Positions 43,089-52,652 of a stretch of 64,000 nt of DNA are shown here, piece by piece; position 1 is the first letter of the stretch, and every line of letters starts with the position of its first letter. Source of the DNA: M3007 sp046296435 (GTDB lineage: Bacteria > Bacteroidota > Bacteroidia > Chitinophagales > Saprospiraceae); contig JBKBLI010000003.1 of the NCBI GenBank assembly GCA_046296435.1, forward strand, positions 21,081-85,080, given 5' to 3'. The notes under the pieces were generated by a model, which worked only from the letters and a program-made list of their open reading frames with translations, did not search any database and had not been told where the DNA came from. The position numbers and the translations under genes were made by a program.

Positions 43089-46000
43089 CTAATCCATTTT
43101 GATCAGCTTCAATATTTTGCTGCGGCCTTGAGTCTGGTTGTTGATTTTGACCCAATACAATCCGGCCGGAAGCGTCGAAATATCTATATTTGGGGCCGCT
43201 TCGTTGAGCGACCTGCTGCGGAGCATCCGCCCAAAAGAGTCGTATATTTCCAAAAAGCACTTGCCTGACAATTGCCCCTTGATCAAAAAATAATTCCTGG
43301 CAGGTTGAGGATAGAGTTGAATCTCGTCCATTTCAGCGCCTGAATCTTCGTGAGAAGACATCAGCGTGGGGTTGTAAAATCCAAAATCTACGGTATTGTT
43401 GCCGTTGGCGTCAAAGTTGAAATAACAATTGAAGGAGTCGCCGTCGTTGAGGGGCTCTTCGCCTTTTCCCAGCGTTACGATGCCGGACATGATATCCGTG
43501 AAAGGATCGCCAGATCCGTTGTTGTCAAAATCAACGTCATTGTCTGCATCGGGCTGGAATCCCTTTGTGGATACGAAGTGCTCCAACGGCTCCCCCGGGC
43601 CCCAATTGTTTACTTGCCATACAAAGACCGCATACTTTCCGGGTTGCAGACCCGAAAAACGATAATATCCATTCTCGTCGGTCACCCGAATGCCGCCAAA
43701 GCCTTGCCAGTCCGGAATACCATCGCCGTCCGAATCCCCCCAAATACCCAAAGACACTCCGGGGATCCCCGGCTCATCCGGATCCTCGATGCCGTTTCGA
43801 TTCAGATCGTTCCATACCCGGTTGCCTACAGATACTACGTCTGGAAGGATGGGGTTGTTGCAATCCTGGTAACAAAAAGCCATATCGTTGATGGCCAGAA
43901 TCATTTCATCACCCATGGCTTTTCCGATATTCAGAAAAGTCAGGGCATTGTTGTTGTAATGGTGAATGGCATCTGCGGGCGATCCGGATTGATTCACATA
44001 GAAGGGTTTCGTATTGACAAACCCTAACTTACCCCCATAGACCATGTCATTGCACCCTACGCTTTCCTGCGCTACAGAAACGATATCCTGCATGCTCTGA
44101 ACCCACGGATCTCCGGTTGACTCGTAGCCGCCCTGGCCGGCGCTTGCGATCACTATGGGCAGTTTGGGGCTGCCCAAGTCATTTCTGATGTCATTGACCA
44201 GATGGTGTAAATTGCTTTCGTATTCGTCGAGATAGTCGTCGGATGCGCCGTCGTTCCAGCCCTGAAACCAGACGAACCCTGAAAGCTCAAAATCCGTCGC
44301 ATTCAGACCGGGGAAAAGGCTTCCCAGCTTGCCGGTAACATCGTTTACTTCTTGGATCATAGCCTGATAGAATTCGCCGGTGGCGCCCCCTGCCGAAGGC
44401 GGGCGAAAATCTACCGCCAGGCTTTTGCCGCCCCAGGCCGTTTTGATGATCAAGATCGGATCCTCGAAGTATTTGTCCAACTGGTGCGCGAAGGCCAACT
44501 CCGGCCCGATCAAGTCCGGATACGCTCCCTGGCCTACCGTTACGTTAGACTGGATGGCATCATCCTCCCGCTTAAAGTACAGGAAGGCATCATCGAGGAC
44601 TGTCCAGTCGTCAATGGCGCCGATTTCCGACCACACGCCCTTATCATCGTTTTGTATGACATGGCGCAGGGTTCCGGGAGCGTTTTCAGGGTGGTGTATG
44701 GCGCCGTATCCTTGCATGTTCGATTGGCCGGCGAGGACAAAAACCCGTACTTTTTTCTGCGATTTTTCTTGTCGGGTTACGATCGGGACGTAGCCGATCT
44801 CAAAGCCCGGGGGCGGCTGCACGATCACTGCCGGATCAAGAGTCGCCAATTTACCTACATCGAGGGGGGCCAAATATTCGTCGGTGTGACTCCAGTGTGT
44901 ATGCAGGAGTTCGACTCTTTGCTGGAGTTTGGCGCGGACATCCGCCGGAAAGTTGGCGTGGACGACGGCGGGTTGGTCCACGAAGCGATACCAGTAATAA
45001 GTAGCCGTGCTTCCGTCGCCAAGTTCTGCTTTGAAGGGGCCGGCAGCCGGACCGGGATTGTTCCAAGGGCTGGCGGGGTCCTGCAAGTGGCATTCCGGAT
45101 CAAGCGGCGTCAGGTACGTGATCTGAGGTCGGGGCGATGTGGGCACAGGGGTGGTCAACAAGTTTGTTGACGCGGGTACGTCGGCCGCATTCACAGCGCG
45201 CCACAAACTATCCGCATCAAGCCTGAAATAACCGGGCATCCTGAACACTTTCCCGTCTCGTTCTACCCGGTTCAAGTCATATTCAAACCCCATAATGTTG
45301 TTGCTGAGTTGAACATTGCCTATGTAGTTAAGCGCTACGTCTTTTTCGATTCCGGCGGACAATTTTTCCCGAATTCTAGCAATCATGGAGCCGCCGTTGT
45401 TGACGAATGAAACGCTGCGGATACCGGCGGCTGAGATCCCCGGCGGCACGGCAGGCCCGCCGTCGAACCAGGCTTGCATATCATCCCAGAGTGCGCCCCG
45501 GGAGTAAACAGATATCTGGCTCAGCGCCATGGATCTATCATCGCTGTTTGCAGGGAACTGCAAGCGACTTACCTTGGCGTATCGGGCGCCGCTATCGTCC
45601 TGAGCAATGATAGCCGGCGACCCTGCGTGTTCAATGCCAAAGCCTACATTGGGTTCTGACGGTCTTGAATCGAGCATCAAGCCCCCCAATTCGGGGCGGA
45701 GCAGTACAGGCTCTGTCCAAAAAGTTGGCAGAAAGAAGGTGGCAGGCCCTTTGAAATTGGTAGCATTCAGGAAGAGGGTCCAACATTGATTGCCTGTTTC
45801 AATATCAGTTCCATTTGTGTTTGAGATTGGCTCAGTCAAGGGCAAGGGGATATATCCATATCCGAGCAATTCGCCATTCAGGCTTTGAGCCATATTCAGG
45901 CCGTCCGGCGCCCAAAGCAGTCTGTTGGACAACTGGGCCACGCCGTATTTACCGCCCGGGGTACTCCAGTCCCGCTGGCCGTTGGGCAGCATATCGCTTC

Positions 46001-46436
46001 TCCCCGCGCCCGGACCATTGGCCCAGGCATAAAAATCAGCGGATACCCCGCCCATAATAAACTTGGGCGATTTCGTACCGAAACGCGTATCGTGCCACCA
46101 ACCTAAGCCCCCTTCGATGGTGGTATAAAAGGAGGGTTGGCCGCTTAGCTTTTGGGTTGTCATCCAACTGCCGCTCAGTCCGGCTTGGAAGTCCTCAGGT
46201 CCGGGATACTGCTTAAATATTGGCCATGCCGCGCTATACATGGTGTAGCCCGAGCCGAAGGTTGTATCTGTAATGTGCTCTGTATTGATCCAGGCAAAGG
46301 CGAATTGAGTAGCGTCTGTGACTTGCGCACAGGCTTTGTGGAGGGCGACCCCAAAGATAAGCCACGCAACAAGCGTCCGCAAACCAAGCTGCGCAATCTG
46401 CCCGACGCTTGCGCTTTTGTTAAAAATCTTCATCAT
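43089..46436 (-). CDS. T9SS-secreted SASA-domain (CE6-like) esterase, multidomain
   Basis: 1115 residues. A signal peptide ends at HKACAQ. Residues ~40-555 form a large region without recognised family. A SASA/CE6-like acetylesterase domain follows (~565-860: VFVLAGQSNMQGYG with the nucleophile Ser, GFVWFQGWNDG, and Asp-Ala-Ile-His near its end). Then comes an SdrD-B-like calcium-binding domain (~866-1020: VGNRVWNDLNRNGIEDPDEPG) and a T9SS sorting domain (~1035-1115, ending ILKLIKMD). It probably deacetylates a glycan outside the cell. Monocistronic, with long spacers on both sides. Its base composition looks more AT-rich than its neighbours. Confidence 0.85.
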   Translation of the reverse strand: MMKIFNKSASVGQIAQLGLRTLVAWLIFGVALHKACAQVTDATQFAFAWINTEHITDTTFGSGYTMYSAAWPIFKQYPGPEDFQAGLSGSWMTTQKLSGQPSFYTTIEGGLGWWHDTRFGTKSPKFIMGGVSADFYAWANGPGAGRSDMLPNGQRDWSTPGGKYGVAQLSNRLLWAPDGLNMAQSLNGELLGYGYIPLPLTEPISNTNGTDIETGNQCWTLFLNATNFKGPATFFLPTFWTEPVLLRPELGGLMLDSRPSEPNVGFGIEHAGSPAIIAQDDSGARYAKVSRLQFPANSDDRSMALSQISVYSRGALWDDMQAWFDGGPAVPPGISAAGIRSVSFVNNGGSMIARIREKLSAGIEKDVALNYIGNVQLSNNIMGFEYDLNRVERDGKVFRMPGYFRLDADSLWRAVNAADVPASTNLLTTPVPTSPRPQITYLTPLDPECHLQDPASPWNNPGPAAGPFKAELGDGSTATYYWYRFVDQPAVVHANFPADVRAKLQQRVELLHTHWSHTDEYLAPLDVGKLATLDPAVIVQPPPGFEIGYVPIVTRQEKSQKKVRVFVLAGQSNMQGYGAIHHPENAPGTLRHVIQNDDKGVWSEIGAIDDWTVLDDAFLYFKREDDAIQSNVTVGQGAYPDLIGPELAFAHQLDKYFEDPILIIKTAWGGKSLAVDFRPPSAGGATGEFYQAMIQEVNDVTGKLGSLFPGLNATDFELSGFVWFQGWNDGASDDYLDEYESNLHHLVNDIRNDLGSPKLPIVIASAGQGGYESTGDPWVQSMQDIVSVAQESVGCNDMVYGGKLGFVNTKPFYVNQSGSPADAIHHYNNNALTFLNIGKAMGDEMILAINDMAFCYQDCNNPILPDVVSVGNRVWNDLNRNGIEDPDEPGIPGVSLGIWGDSDGDGIPDWQGFGGIRVTDENGYYRFSGLQPGKYAVFVWQVNNWGPGEPLEHFVSTKGFQPDADNDVDFDNNGSGDPFTDIMSGIVTLGKGEEPLNDGDSFNCYFNFDANGNNTVDFGFYNPTLMSSHEDSGAEMDEIQLYPQPARNYFLIKGQLSGKCFLEIYDSFGRMLRSRSLNEAAPNIDISTLPAGLYWVKINNQTQGRSKILKLIKMD

Positions 46437-46999
46437 TTTATTTTCGTTGAGCGCGGTTAATATGACATATTTGCTGGTCGTGGGTCAGCGCTAAGTTTTG
46501 ATACATTGCGCAGAAACCTTCCTGTTACAGATAGCGCTGTAAAAATACGATACTTCGCCATTGTCAGGGGAGATTGCGCAAACAACCCAAAGGTGTAGCG
46601 GAAAAGAGAAGTTGCCGCGTTCTGTGGGCCCTAAAATTGGGTTCAAAAAAGAGGCGGGCGGAGTTTGCGCACTGGCTCGTTTTTTTTTCGAAAAAAATCG
46701 CCTCTATCTGGCGAAACGAATTTTCCCCCGATAGCCTTACAAGGTCTCTATCTGCGTCGGCGGGCAAGGCGTGTCTAAGTCGCTCAAAGCGCTGTTATCC
46801 GAGCCGTCCTGCTGTCTTTGCATGACAGGCAACCTTTACGCCTTCCAATTGGAGCAGGATTCAGTATGGCCGCCTGGTCGAACGGCGGGCTTTTCTCAAC
46901 AAACCAGCTATGATTGAACGGCATCCGCCAAGCAATCCCGGACGATGAAGTTGCAGATGTAAGCGTTGGAATAGTTCACAGCCAATGGATGATCGCCAT
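46437..46999. other. Intergenic region with a T9-cg-A7 island
   Basis: 563 bases between the SASA-domain gene start and the aquaporin-like gene end, both on the minus strand. No supported gene. It contains the palindrome at 46680-46697. Short open frames here have no family resemblance. Confidence 0.5.
46680..46697. repeat. T9-cg-A7 palindromic island, intergenic
   Basis: Member of the T-run/A-run family in the spacer upstream of the SASA-domain gene. Confidence 0.85.
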
Positions 47000-47653
47000 T
47001 CAGGAGCCGCTTTCAGGTCCCCGGTCGGGGTCTCTATCCAAAGCGATCAACAAGCTGGCGGCCAGCCCTATGCCCAAGGCCATGCCGAACAGGCGCGTCA
47101 GGATCAACTCCCCATCCTGTGCGCCGACGATAAGCGCGCCAACCAAAAAAGCGGGGTTGATCGCCGCGCCAAACGGCTCGAAAAGACGCAACAAGGCGTA
47201 AAACAAAGCGCTTACGCCAGCGGCGCCCTCGCCCTTTTTTTTACCGAAAAACAAAATCCAGTAAGCGGACGCAATCAAGGCCACAGAAAGCAACTCTACG
47301 AAAACAACCTCCAACGAGGGTCGCTGAGGGAACTGGTACGCCGCTGCCGCTGCCGCTTGCTCGCTGTTCAGCAGCCATGAGGCGATCGCTCCGGCCGCTA
47401 CGGCGCCTGCCAATTGCGCCAAAAGCGCATGACTCAGTTCAGGGCGCGCAATCCGCCCCGAAACCCAGCCGGCTATGGAGACCGCAGGGTTGAACTGCGC
47501 CGGCGCCATGTGCCGGACAACCAGCGTTAGCCCCAAAAGTAACAAACCGAGGGTAGCCGGCGCATGGTCGCGCACGGCGGCATTGGCCTGCATCAACAGG
47601 TACGCCAGCGTAAGAAAGAAAGCGCCTGCGCCTTCCGCAACGTGTCTTTTCAT
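47000..47653 (-). CDS. Aquaporin/MIP-family channel
   Basis: 217 residues from the ATG at 47653 (MKRHVAEG), with about six hydrophobic segments. Both half-helix motifs are present (FNPAVSIAGW and INPAFLVG), the hallmark of major intrinsic proteins, so a water or small-solute channel in the inner membrane is likely. The C-terminus is Asp/Pro/Gly-rich. It is shorter than typical AqpZ or GlpF by a few residues. One T-run/A-run island is in frame, encoding FFGKKKG. Divergent from the S9 peptidase at 47748. Confidence 0.85.
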   Translation of the reverse strand: MKRHVAEGAGAFFLTLAYLLMQANAAVRDHAPATLGLLLLGLTLVVRHMAPAQFNPAVSIAGWVSGRIARPELSHALLAQLAGAVAAGAIASWLLNSEQAAAAAAYQFPQRPSLEVVFVELLSVALIASAYWILFFGKKKGEGAAGVSALFYALLRLFEPFGAAINPAFLVGALIVGAQDGELILTRLFGMALGIGLAASLLIALDRDPDRGPESGS

Positions 47654-47706
47654 CGAAAAAAACGGCGGTTTAAAGAAAAAAATGGACTTTTGCCCCGTAA
47701 ATAAAC

Positions 47707-47714
47707 TATGTTTG
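47707..47714 (+). promoter_or_regulatory. -7 promoter element of the S9 peptidase gene
   Basis: TATGTTTG matches TANNTTTG. A TTTG (47689-47692) lies 14 bases upstream, shorter than the usual 19-21. The ATG follows 33 bases downstream. Confidence 0.4.
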
Positions 47715-47747
47715 TATGTTCTGTCGCTTTTCAATCTGATTTTGCTG

Positions 47748-49766
47748 ATGAAAATTTGCTTTTTTTACGCCTTTATCGCCATGATAACGTTGAGCGCAAG
47801 CGCCGCGGCGCAGACCCGACTCACGCCTGAATTGCTCTGGTCGCTGGGGCGCGTCAACCTGAGTTGCATCTCGCCTGACAACCGCATCGCATACTACACC
47901 GTACAGTCCTACGACCTGCAAACGGAAAAATCCAACTACACGGTTTACGCCGTCGATATCAACTCCGGAGCCACCCGCCAGATCATTGGCCCAGCCGACC
48001 GCATTAGCAACCTCCAGATCCGCCCCGACGGCGGCCGCATCGGCCTGCTCTACAACGGCCAAATGCACGAAATGGACCCCAACGGCGGCAACCTCAAAAA
48101 GGTGACCGACCTCGAAATGAAGGGATTCAAATACGCGCCCGATGGATCCAAGATCCTCTACCTGGCCGACGTGAAGCTGGAACTCAGTCCTGCCGAAGCC
48201 TATCCGGATCTCAAAAACGCTCAGGCCCGCCTGATCGACGGTCTCTTTTACCGACATTGGAATGCCTGGCACGATTACAAGTACGGGCACGTATTCTACG
48301 CAAACTACCGCGACGGCGAACTCTATGGCATGCCTACAGACATCATGATCGGACAGCGCTACAACGCGCCGCTGGAACCCTTCGGCGGTATCGAACAAGT
48401 CTGCTGGACACCCAACTCGCGCGGTATCGTCTATACGGCTCGCAAGCTCAACGGCACAAAAGAGGCCCTGAGCACCAACTCGGACATCTACTACTACGAC
48501 CTGGCCACAGGGCAGGAGGTCAATATCAGCGCCGACTTGCCGGGGTACGACCAAGATCCGCTCTTCTCGCCCGACGGCAAATACCTCATCTGGAGCAGTA
48601 TGGAGCGCCCGGGCTACGAGGCAGACCGCACCCGCATCATGCTACTCGACGTAGAGACCAACCAACGCAGCGAACTTACCGCCGGCTGGCGCTACGAAGC
48701 CAAGGGCTTCAAGTGGGCCGCCGACAGCCGTTCGGTCTATTTCCTAAGCGCTACGGATTTTACCTATCAGATCTGCCAGATTGGCCTAGCCGAGCGCAGG
48801 GTACGGATCATCACCCAAGGGCAACACGACTACAAATCGCTGCTCGTAGCAGGCGCCCAACTCGTAGCCCAACGCGAGTCCATGGACCAGCCCGCCGAAA
48901 TCTACGCCGTGAATCCGCTCAACGGAGAGGCGCGCAAAATTACGCAGGTCAACGACCTGCTCTGGAACCTGGTCAGCAAGGGCAAAGTCGAACGCGCCAG
49001 CGTCCGCACCTCCGACGGAAAGGACATGAACGTATGGCTCATCTTCCCGCCCAACTTCGACCCGACGCGCAAATATCCGACCTTGCTGTATTGCCAAGGC
49101 GGGCCGCAATCGGCGCTCAGCCAATTCTTCTCGTATCGCTGGAACTTCCAACTCATGGCAGCCAACGACTACGTGGTGGTAGCGCCCTGCCGTAGAGGCA
49201 TGCCCGGCAGCGGACAGGAATGGAACGACGCCATCATGCGCGATTGGGGCGGCCGCCCCATGCAAGACCTGCTCGATGCCGCCGACTTTGCCGCGCGCCA
49301 ACCCTGGTGCAACTCCGGGCGTATGGGCGCCGTGGGCGCCAGCTACGGCGGGTATTCGGTCTATTGGCTGGCCGGCAACCACCAAGGTCGCTTCAAAGCC
49401 TTCATCTCACACTGCGGGCTGTTCAATCTGGAGAGCTTCTACGGCACGACAGAAGAGTTGTTTTTTGCCAACAACGACCTCGGCGGTCCATACTGGGAAA
49501 ATCCGGCCGCAGACACCTGGAGACGCCATAGCCCACACCATTATGTCGCCAACTGGGATACGCCCATACTGGTCATACACAACGAGCGCGACTACCGCGT
49601 GCCGCTTTCGGAGGGAATGCAAGCCTTTCAGGCTGCGCAACTCAAGGGCATCCCCTCGCGCTTTCTGTACTTCGAAAACGAAGGCCACCACGTGCTCAAA
49701 CCACACAACTCAATCCTTTGGCAGCGGGTGTTCTTTGGTTGGCTGGATGAGTACCTGAAAAAATAG
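47748..49766 (+). CDS. S9 family peptidase (dipeptidyl-peptidase type), exported
   Basis: 672 residues from the ATG at 47748, which opens a signal peptide (MKICFFYAFIAMITL ... AAAQ). The longer frame to 47475 overlaps the aquaporin gene and its divergent promoter. A beta-propeller spans ~25-400. The catalytic domain has Ser in GASYGGY, Asp in HNERDYRVP and His in EGHHVLKP. It resembles DPP5/S9C acylaminoacyl-type peptidases and probably works in the periplasm on oligopeptides. A second S9 enzyme lies at 2873. Confidence 0.92.
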   Translation: MKICFFYAFIAMITLSASAAAQTRLTPELLWSLGRVNLSCISPDNRIAYYTVQSYDLQTEKSNYTVYAVDINSGATRQIIGPADRISNLQIRPDGGRIGLLYNGQMHEMDPNGGNLKKVTDLEMKGFKYAPDGSKILYLADVKLELSPAEAYPDLKNAQARLIDGLFYRHWNAWHDYKYGHVFYANYRDGELYGMPTDIMIGQRYNAPLEPFGGIEQVCWTPNSRGIVYTARKLNGTKEALSTNSDIYYYDLATGQEVNISADLPGYDQDPLFSPDGKYLIWSSMERPGYEADRTRIMLLDVETNQRSELTAGWRYEAKGFKWAADSRSVYFLSATDFTYQICQIGLAERRVRIITQGQHDYKSLLVAGAQLVAQRESMDQPAEIYAVNPLNGEARKITQVNDLLWNLVSKGKVERASVRTSDGKDMNVWLIFPPNFDPTRKYPTLLYCQGGPQSALSQFFSYRWNFQLMAANDYVVVAPCRRGMPGSGQEWNDAIMRDWGGRPMQDLLDAADFAARQPWCNSGRMGAVGASYGGYSVYWLAGNHQGRFKAFISHCGLFNLESFYGTTEELFFANNDLGGPYWENPAADTWRRHSPHHYVANWDTPILVIHNERDYRVPLSEGMQAFQAAQLKGIPSRFLYFENEGHHVLKPHNSILWQRVFFGWLDEYLKK

Positions 49767-49849
49767 GGCAGGCGGCAAGAGCAAAGGGCGCGACGCCCGG
49801 TTTCAAAGCCGTTTGCGCCGCCCAAACTCTATAATTTTGCGTAAAAAAA

Positions 49850-49950
49850 CTTTGCGCCCCCTGCATGGGAAAAAGGCGCACGCAAAGGGTGCAAAGGCAG
49901 TATATTCTTTGCGCCCTCTGCGTGATAAAAACTTTGCGCCCTCTGCGTGA
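49850..49950. repeat. Cluster of short CTTTGCGCCCTCTGCGTGA repeats
   Basis: Two identical 19-base units at 49907-49925 and 49932-49950 (25-base period), a degenerate unit at 49850-49868 and a related inverted unit at 49876-49896. It lies in the 269-base spacer between the S9 and M14 peptidase genes. It resembles dispersed intergenic CTTTGCG...-type repeats found in many genomes. Confidence 0.75.
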
Positions 49951-50035
49951 AAATGCCCGCACACCCTCGCCCTGCACCGCCTGTCCAATACGAGCGACAT
50001 AGCCTTCACATTGTTCACCATTTTTCGAATCACCC

Positions 50036-52567
50036 ATGCGCATATCCTTTATCTTTTTCCTCCTGACCGCCATCGCCACGGCTCAGGCCCAACAAACGCT
50101 TGACTACTTCCTGAAAGCCGACGTCAGCTACCGCCCCCAAACGCCTTCGCCGCAACAATACCTTGGCTTCCAGGTGGCAGAGCGCCACGTAACGCACGAA
50201 CAACTGGCAGGCTATATGCGCGCCATAGCCCAAGACAATCCTCGAGTCCGCCTCTTGGAAAACGGGCAAACCCACGAAGGGCGGCCGCTGCTCTGCCTGG
50301 CTATCTCATCGCCCGACAATATCGCTCGCTTGGAGAGCATACAACGCCAGCGCCGTCAACTGGCCGACCCTACGCAGCCCGCGCCGAAGGATGTGCCGAC
50401 GGTGGTCTATATGGGCTATTCGATCCACGGCAACGAGGCTTCGGGCAGCAACGCCGCCCTGGCGGTGGCCTACTACCTCTGCGCAGCGCAAGACAGCGAA
50501 TTGGAGACCTGGCTGCAGGACATGGTGATCCTTCTGGATCCTTGCATGAATCCCGACGGCCTCCAGCGCTTCAGTAACTGGGTCAACAGCCGCCGGAGCT
50601 TGCACGGACCGCACGACGGAGCCGACGACGAATTCAACGAGCCTTGGCCCGGCGGCCGCAGCAACCACTACTGGTTCGACCTGAATCGCGACTGGCTTGC
50701 AACTCAGCACCCCGAGTCGGTGGGCCGCGTGCGCTTGCTTCAGGACTGGAAGCCCAACGTACTAACCGACCACCACGAAATGGGCGGCAATTCGACGTTC
50801 TTCTTTCAGCCGGGCGTGCCTACGCGGGTCCATCCGCTTACGCCCGCCCGCAATCAGGAACTGACAGCCGCCATAGGCCGCTATCACGCCGAAGCCCTCT
50901 CTGCCCAAAAAGTCCTCTTCTACTCCCGCGAAAACTTTGACGATTACTACTACGGCAAAGGCTCCACCTATCCCGATGCCAACGGCTGCGTCGGCATCTT
51001 GTTCGAGCAAGCCAGCAGCAGAGGCAGCGCGCAGCAAACCGCCAACGGGCTGCTAACGTTTGCCTTCACGGTACGCAACCAGTGTATCACCTCCTTCTCT
51101 ACGCTACGCGCCGCGCATGCCCTGCGCGACGACCTCAACGCCTGGCTGCGCGAATTCTACGCCTCCGGATTGCGCGAAGCGGCACGTTACGAAACCGCAG
51201 GGTGGGTCTTCGAGGAGACGCGGACGCCAATACTGCGCGAGTTTTTAAGAATATTGACACTGCATGGCATCGAGACGCGCCGGCTCGCTACCGACTTGCG
51301 TATAGACGGGCAGGTCTTTTCAAAGGAAAGCGCTCTTTTTGTGCCGGCAGAACAGTTGCAGTACCGCCTGGCCCGCGCTGTATTCGACCGCCCGAAGGAG
51401 TTTGCCGATTCAATTTTTTACGATATATCTGCCTGGACGCTACCCGACGCGTTTGGCCTGCGCTGGTCGCCTGTAGCGCGCAAAGAGTGGCGGGCGGCAT
51501 GGCTCGGGGAGCGAGAGTCGGGCATGCTGAGCGTCGTCCCGCCCGCCACACTGACCGAACAAGGCGTTTACGGGCTTCTGCTACCGGCGGAAAGCTACGA
51601 TTTGCCTCGGGCCGTCGTAGCGCTACACCGCGCCGGCGTACGCATGAGACTGGCCACGAGCGATTTCAAATACAAGGGACAAGCCTTCCGCCGAGGCAGC
51701 ATCCTGATCCCCATGAGCGGACAATCGCGCAGCGCAGAAAGCATATACGCCGAAATCCAACGCAGCGGCGCGACGGATGTATATTGCACCGTCATGAAAG
51801 ATGGTCAAATGGACGAAGGTCCAGACGCCGGCAGCGACTCCTTCCTGCACCTCAAGGCCCCCAGGGCCGCTATGCTCACGGGCGCGGGCGTCAGCAACCT
51901 CAGCGCCGGCGAGATCTGGCACCTGTTGGACACCCGCTTCGCGCTGCCGCTCACCAAAATCGACGCCGGTCGCCTCAACCAAACCGACCTGAGCAAATAC
52001 ACCACGCTCATTATGCCCGAGGGCGGCTACGAGTCAATCAACTCAGAAAAGATACGCGCTTTTGTACAGGGTGGCGGCACGCTCATCGGTATCGGGTCGG
52101 CGCTCAACTGGCTTCACTCAAACAACCTGCTGGGCTACAAACTCCGCGAAAACAAGGAAGACATCGCCGACTTGCCCCGCATTTCATATGACCAAGTGAG
52201 CAACTTACGCCAGGCCCGCAGGCTGGCAGGCGCCATTTTCGAAGCGGATCTGGATCTCACGCATCCGCTCTGCTACGGATACGAACGCCCGAAACTCGCG
52301 CTCTTTTACACCCAGCCGCTGTTCGTCGAAACCCCTTCAGGCGCTTACAACACGCCGGCCGTACTCGGCGCTTCGCCCCGCTTGGCGGGATATGTGCCTT
52401 GGCGGGCCGAGCGCCAGGCGCCAGGCGCCGCCGCCGTGACGGTGAGCGCCTCCGGCCGAGGCCGGGTCATTGTCTTTGCCGCTAACCCGACGTTTAGAGG
52501 ATTTTGGTTTGGGACGCACCGCATGCTGGCCAACGCCCTTTTGTGGGGCGGCTTGGTGCGCAATTAG
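50036..52567 (+). CDS. M14 zinc carboxypeptidase with C-terminal GATase-like domain
   Basis: 843 residues. A signal peptide ends near AQAQ. The M14 catalytic domain (~45-390) carries the zinc ligands His and Glu in YSIHGNEASG and His in LTDHHEMGG, Arg-containing DLNRDW, and the general-base Glu in GILFEQASS. The C-terminal part (~500-843) includes a segment like a class I amidotransferase fold (TTLIMPEGGYESINSEKIRAFVQGGGTLIGIG). It is predicted to remove C-terminal residues from peptides in the periplasm or outside. Follows the S9 peptidase on the same strand after a repeat-bearing spacer. Confidence 0.92.
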   Translation: MRISFIFFLLTAIATAQAQQTLDYFLKADVSYRPQTPSPQQYLGFQVAERHVTHEQLAGYMRAIAQDNPRVRLLENGQTHEGRPLLCLAISSPDNIARLESIQRQRRQLADPTQPAPKDVPTVVYMGYSIHGNEASGSNAALAVAYYLCAAQDSELETWLQDMVILLDPCMNPDGLQRFSNWVNSRRSLHGPHDGADDEFNEPWPGGRSNHYWFDLNRDWLATQHPESVGRVRLLQDWKPNVLTDHHEMGGNSTFFFQPGVPTRVHPLTPARNQELTAAIGRYHAEALSAQKVLFYSRENFDDYYYGKGSTYPDANGCVGILFEQASSRGSAQQTANGLLTFAFTVRNQCITSFSTLRAAHALRDDLNAWLREFYASGLREAARYETAGWVFEETRTPILREFLRILTLHGIETRRLATDLRIDGQVFSKESALFVPAEQLQYRLARAVFDRPKEFADSIFYDISAWTLPDAFGLRWSPVARKEWRAAWLGERESGMLSVVPPATLTEQGVYGLLLPAESYDLPRAVVALHRAGVRMRLATSDFKYKGQAFRRGSILIPMSGQSRSAESIYAEIQRSGATDVYCTVMKDGQMDEGPDAGSDSFLHLKAPRAAMLTGAGVSNLSAGEIWHLLDTRFALPLTKIDAGRLNQTDLSKYTTLIMPEGGYESINSEKIRAFVQGGGTLIGIGSALNWLHSNNLLGYKLRENKEDIADLPRISYDQVSNLRQARRLAGAIFEADLDLTHPLCYGYERPKLALFYTQPLFVETPSGAYNTPAVLGASPRLAGYVPWRAERQAPGAAAVTVSASGRGRVIVFAANPTFRGFWFGTHRMLANALLWGGLVRN

Positions 52568-52594
52568 CGGATAGGCGTCTGTCCACAGGGGGCC

Positions 52595-52636
52595 GGCCCG
52601 GGGTGTGGGCGCGAGGCGTGCGGCAGGCCCCGGGCC
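52595..52636. terminator. GC-rich inverted repeat between convergent genes
   Basis: GGCCCGGGG (52595-52603) pairs with CCCCGGGCC (52628-52636) around a 24-base loop, located between the convergent M14 and lpxH genes. There is no T-run, so it may be a bidirectional transcription barrier rather than a classical terminator. Confidence 0.4.
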
Positions 52637-52652
52637 GTTCGCCCGCCGCACC

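Noticed and set aside
46914..47201. 95-codon plus-strand frame
   Set aside because: Mostly antisense to the aquaporin-like gene; the remaining part has no resemblance to a known protein.
49803..50079. Small minus-strand proteins predicted over the CTTTGCG repeats
   Set aside because: They translate the short intergenic repeats (patterns like RRGRKEYTAFAPFA), a familiar mis-annotation.
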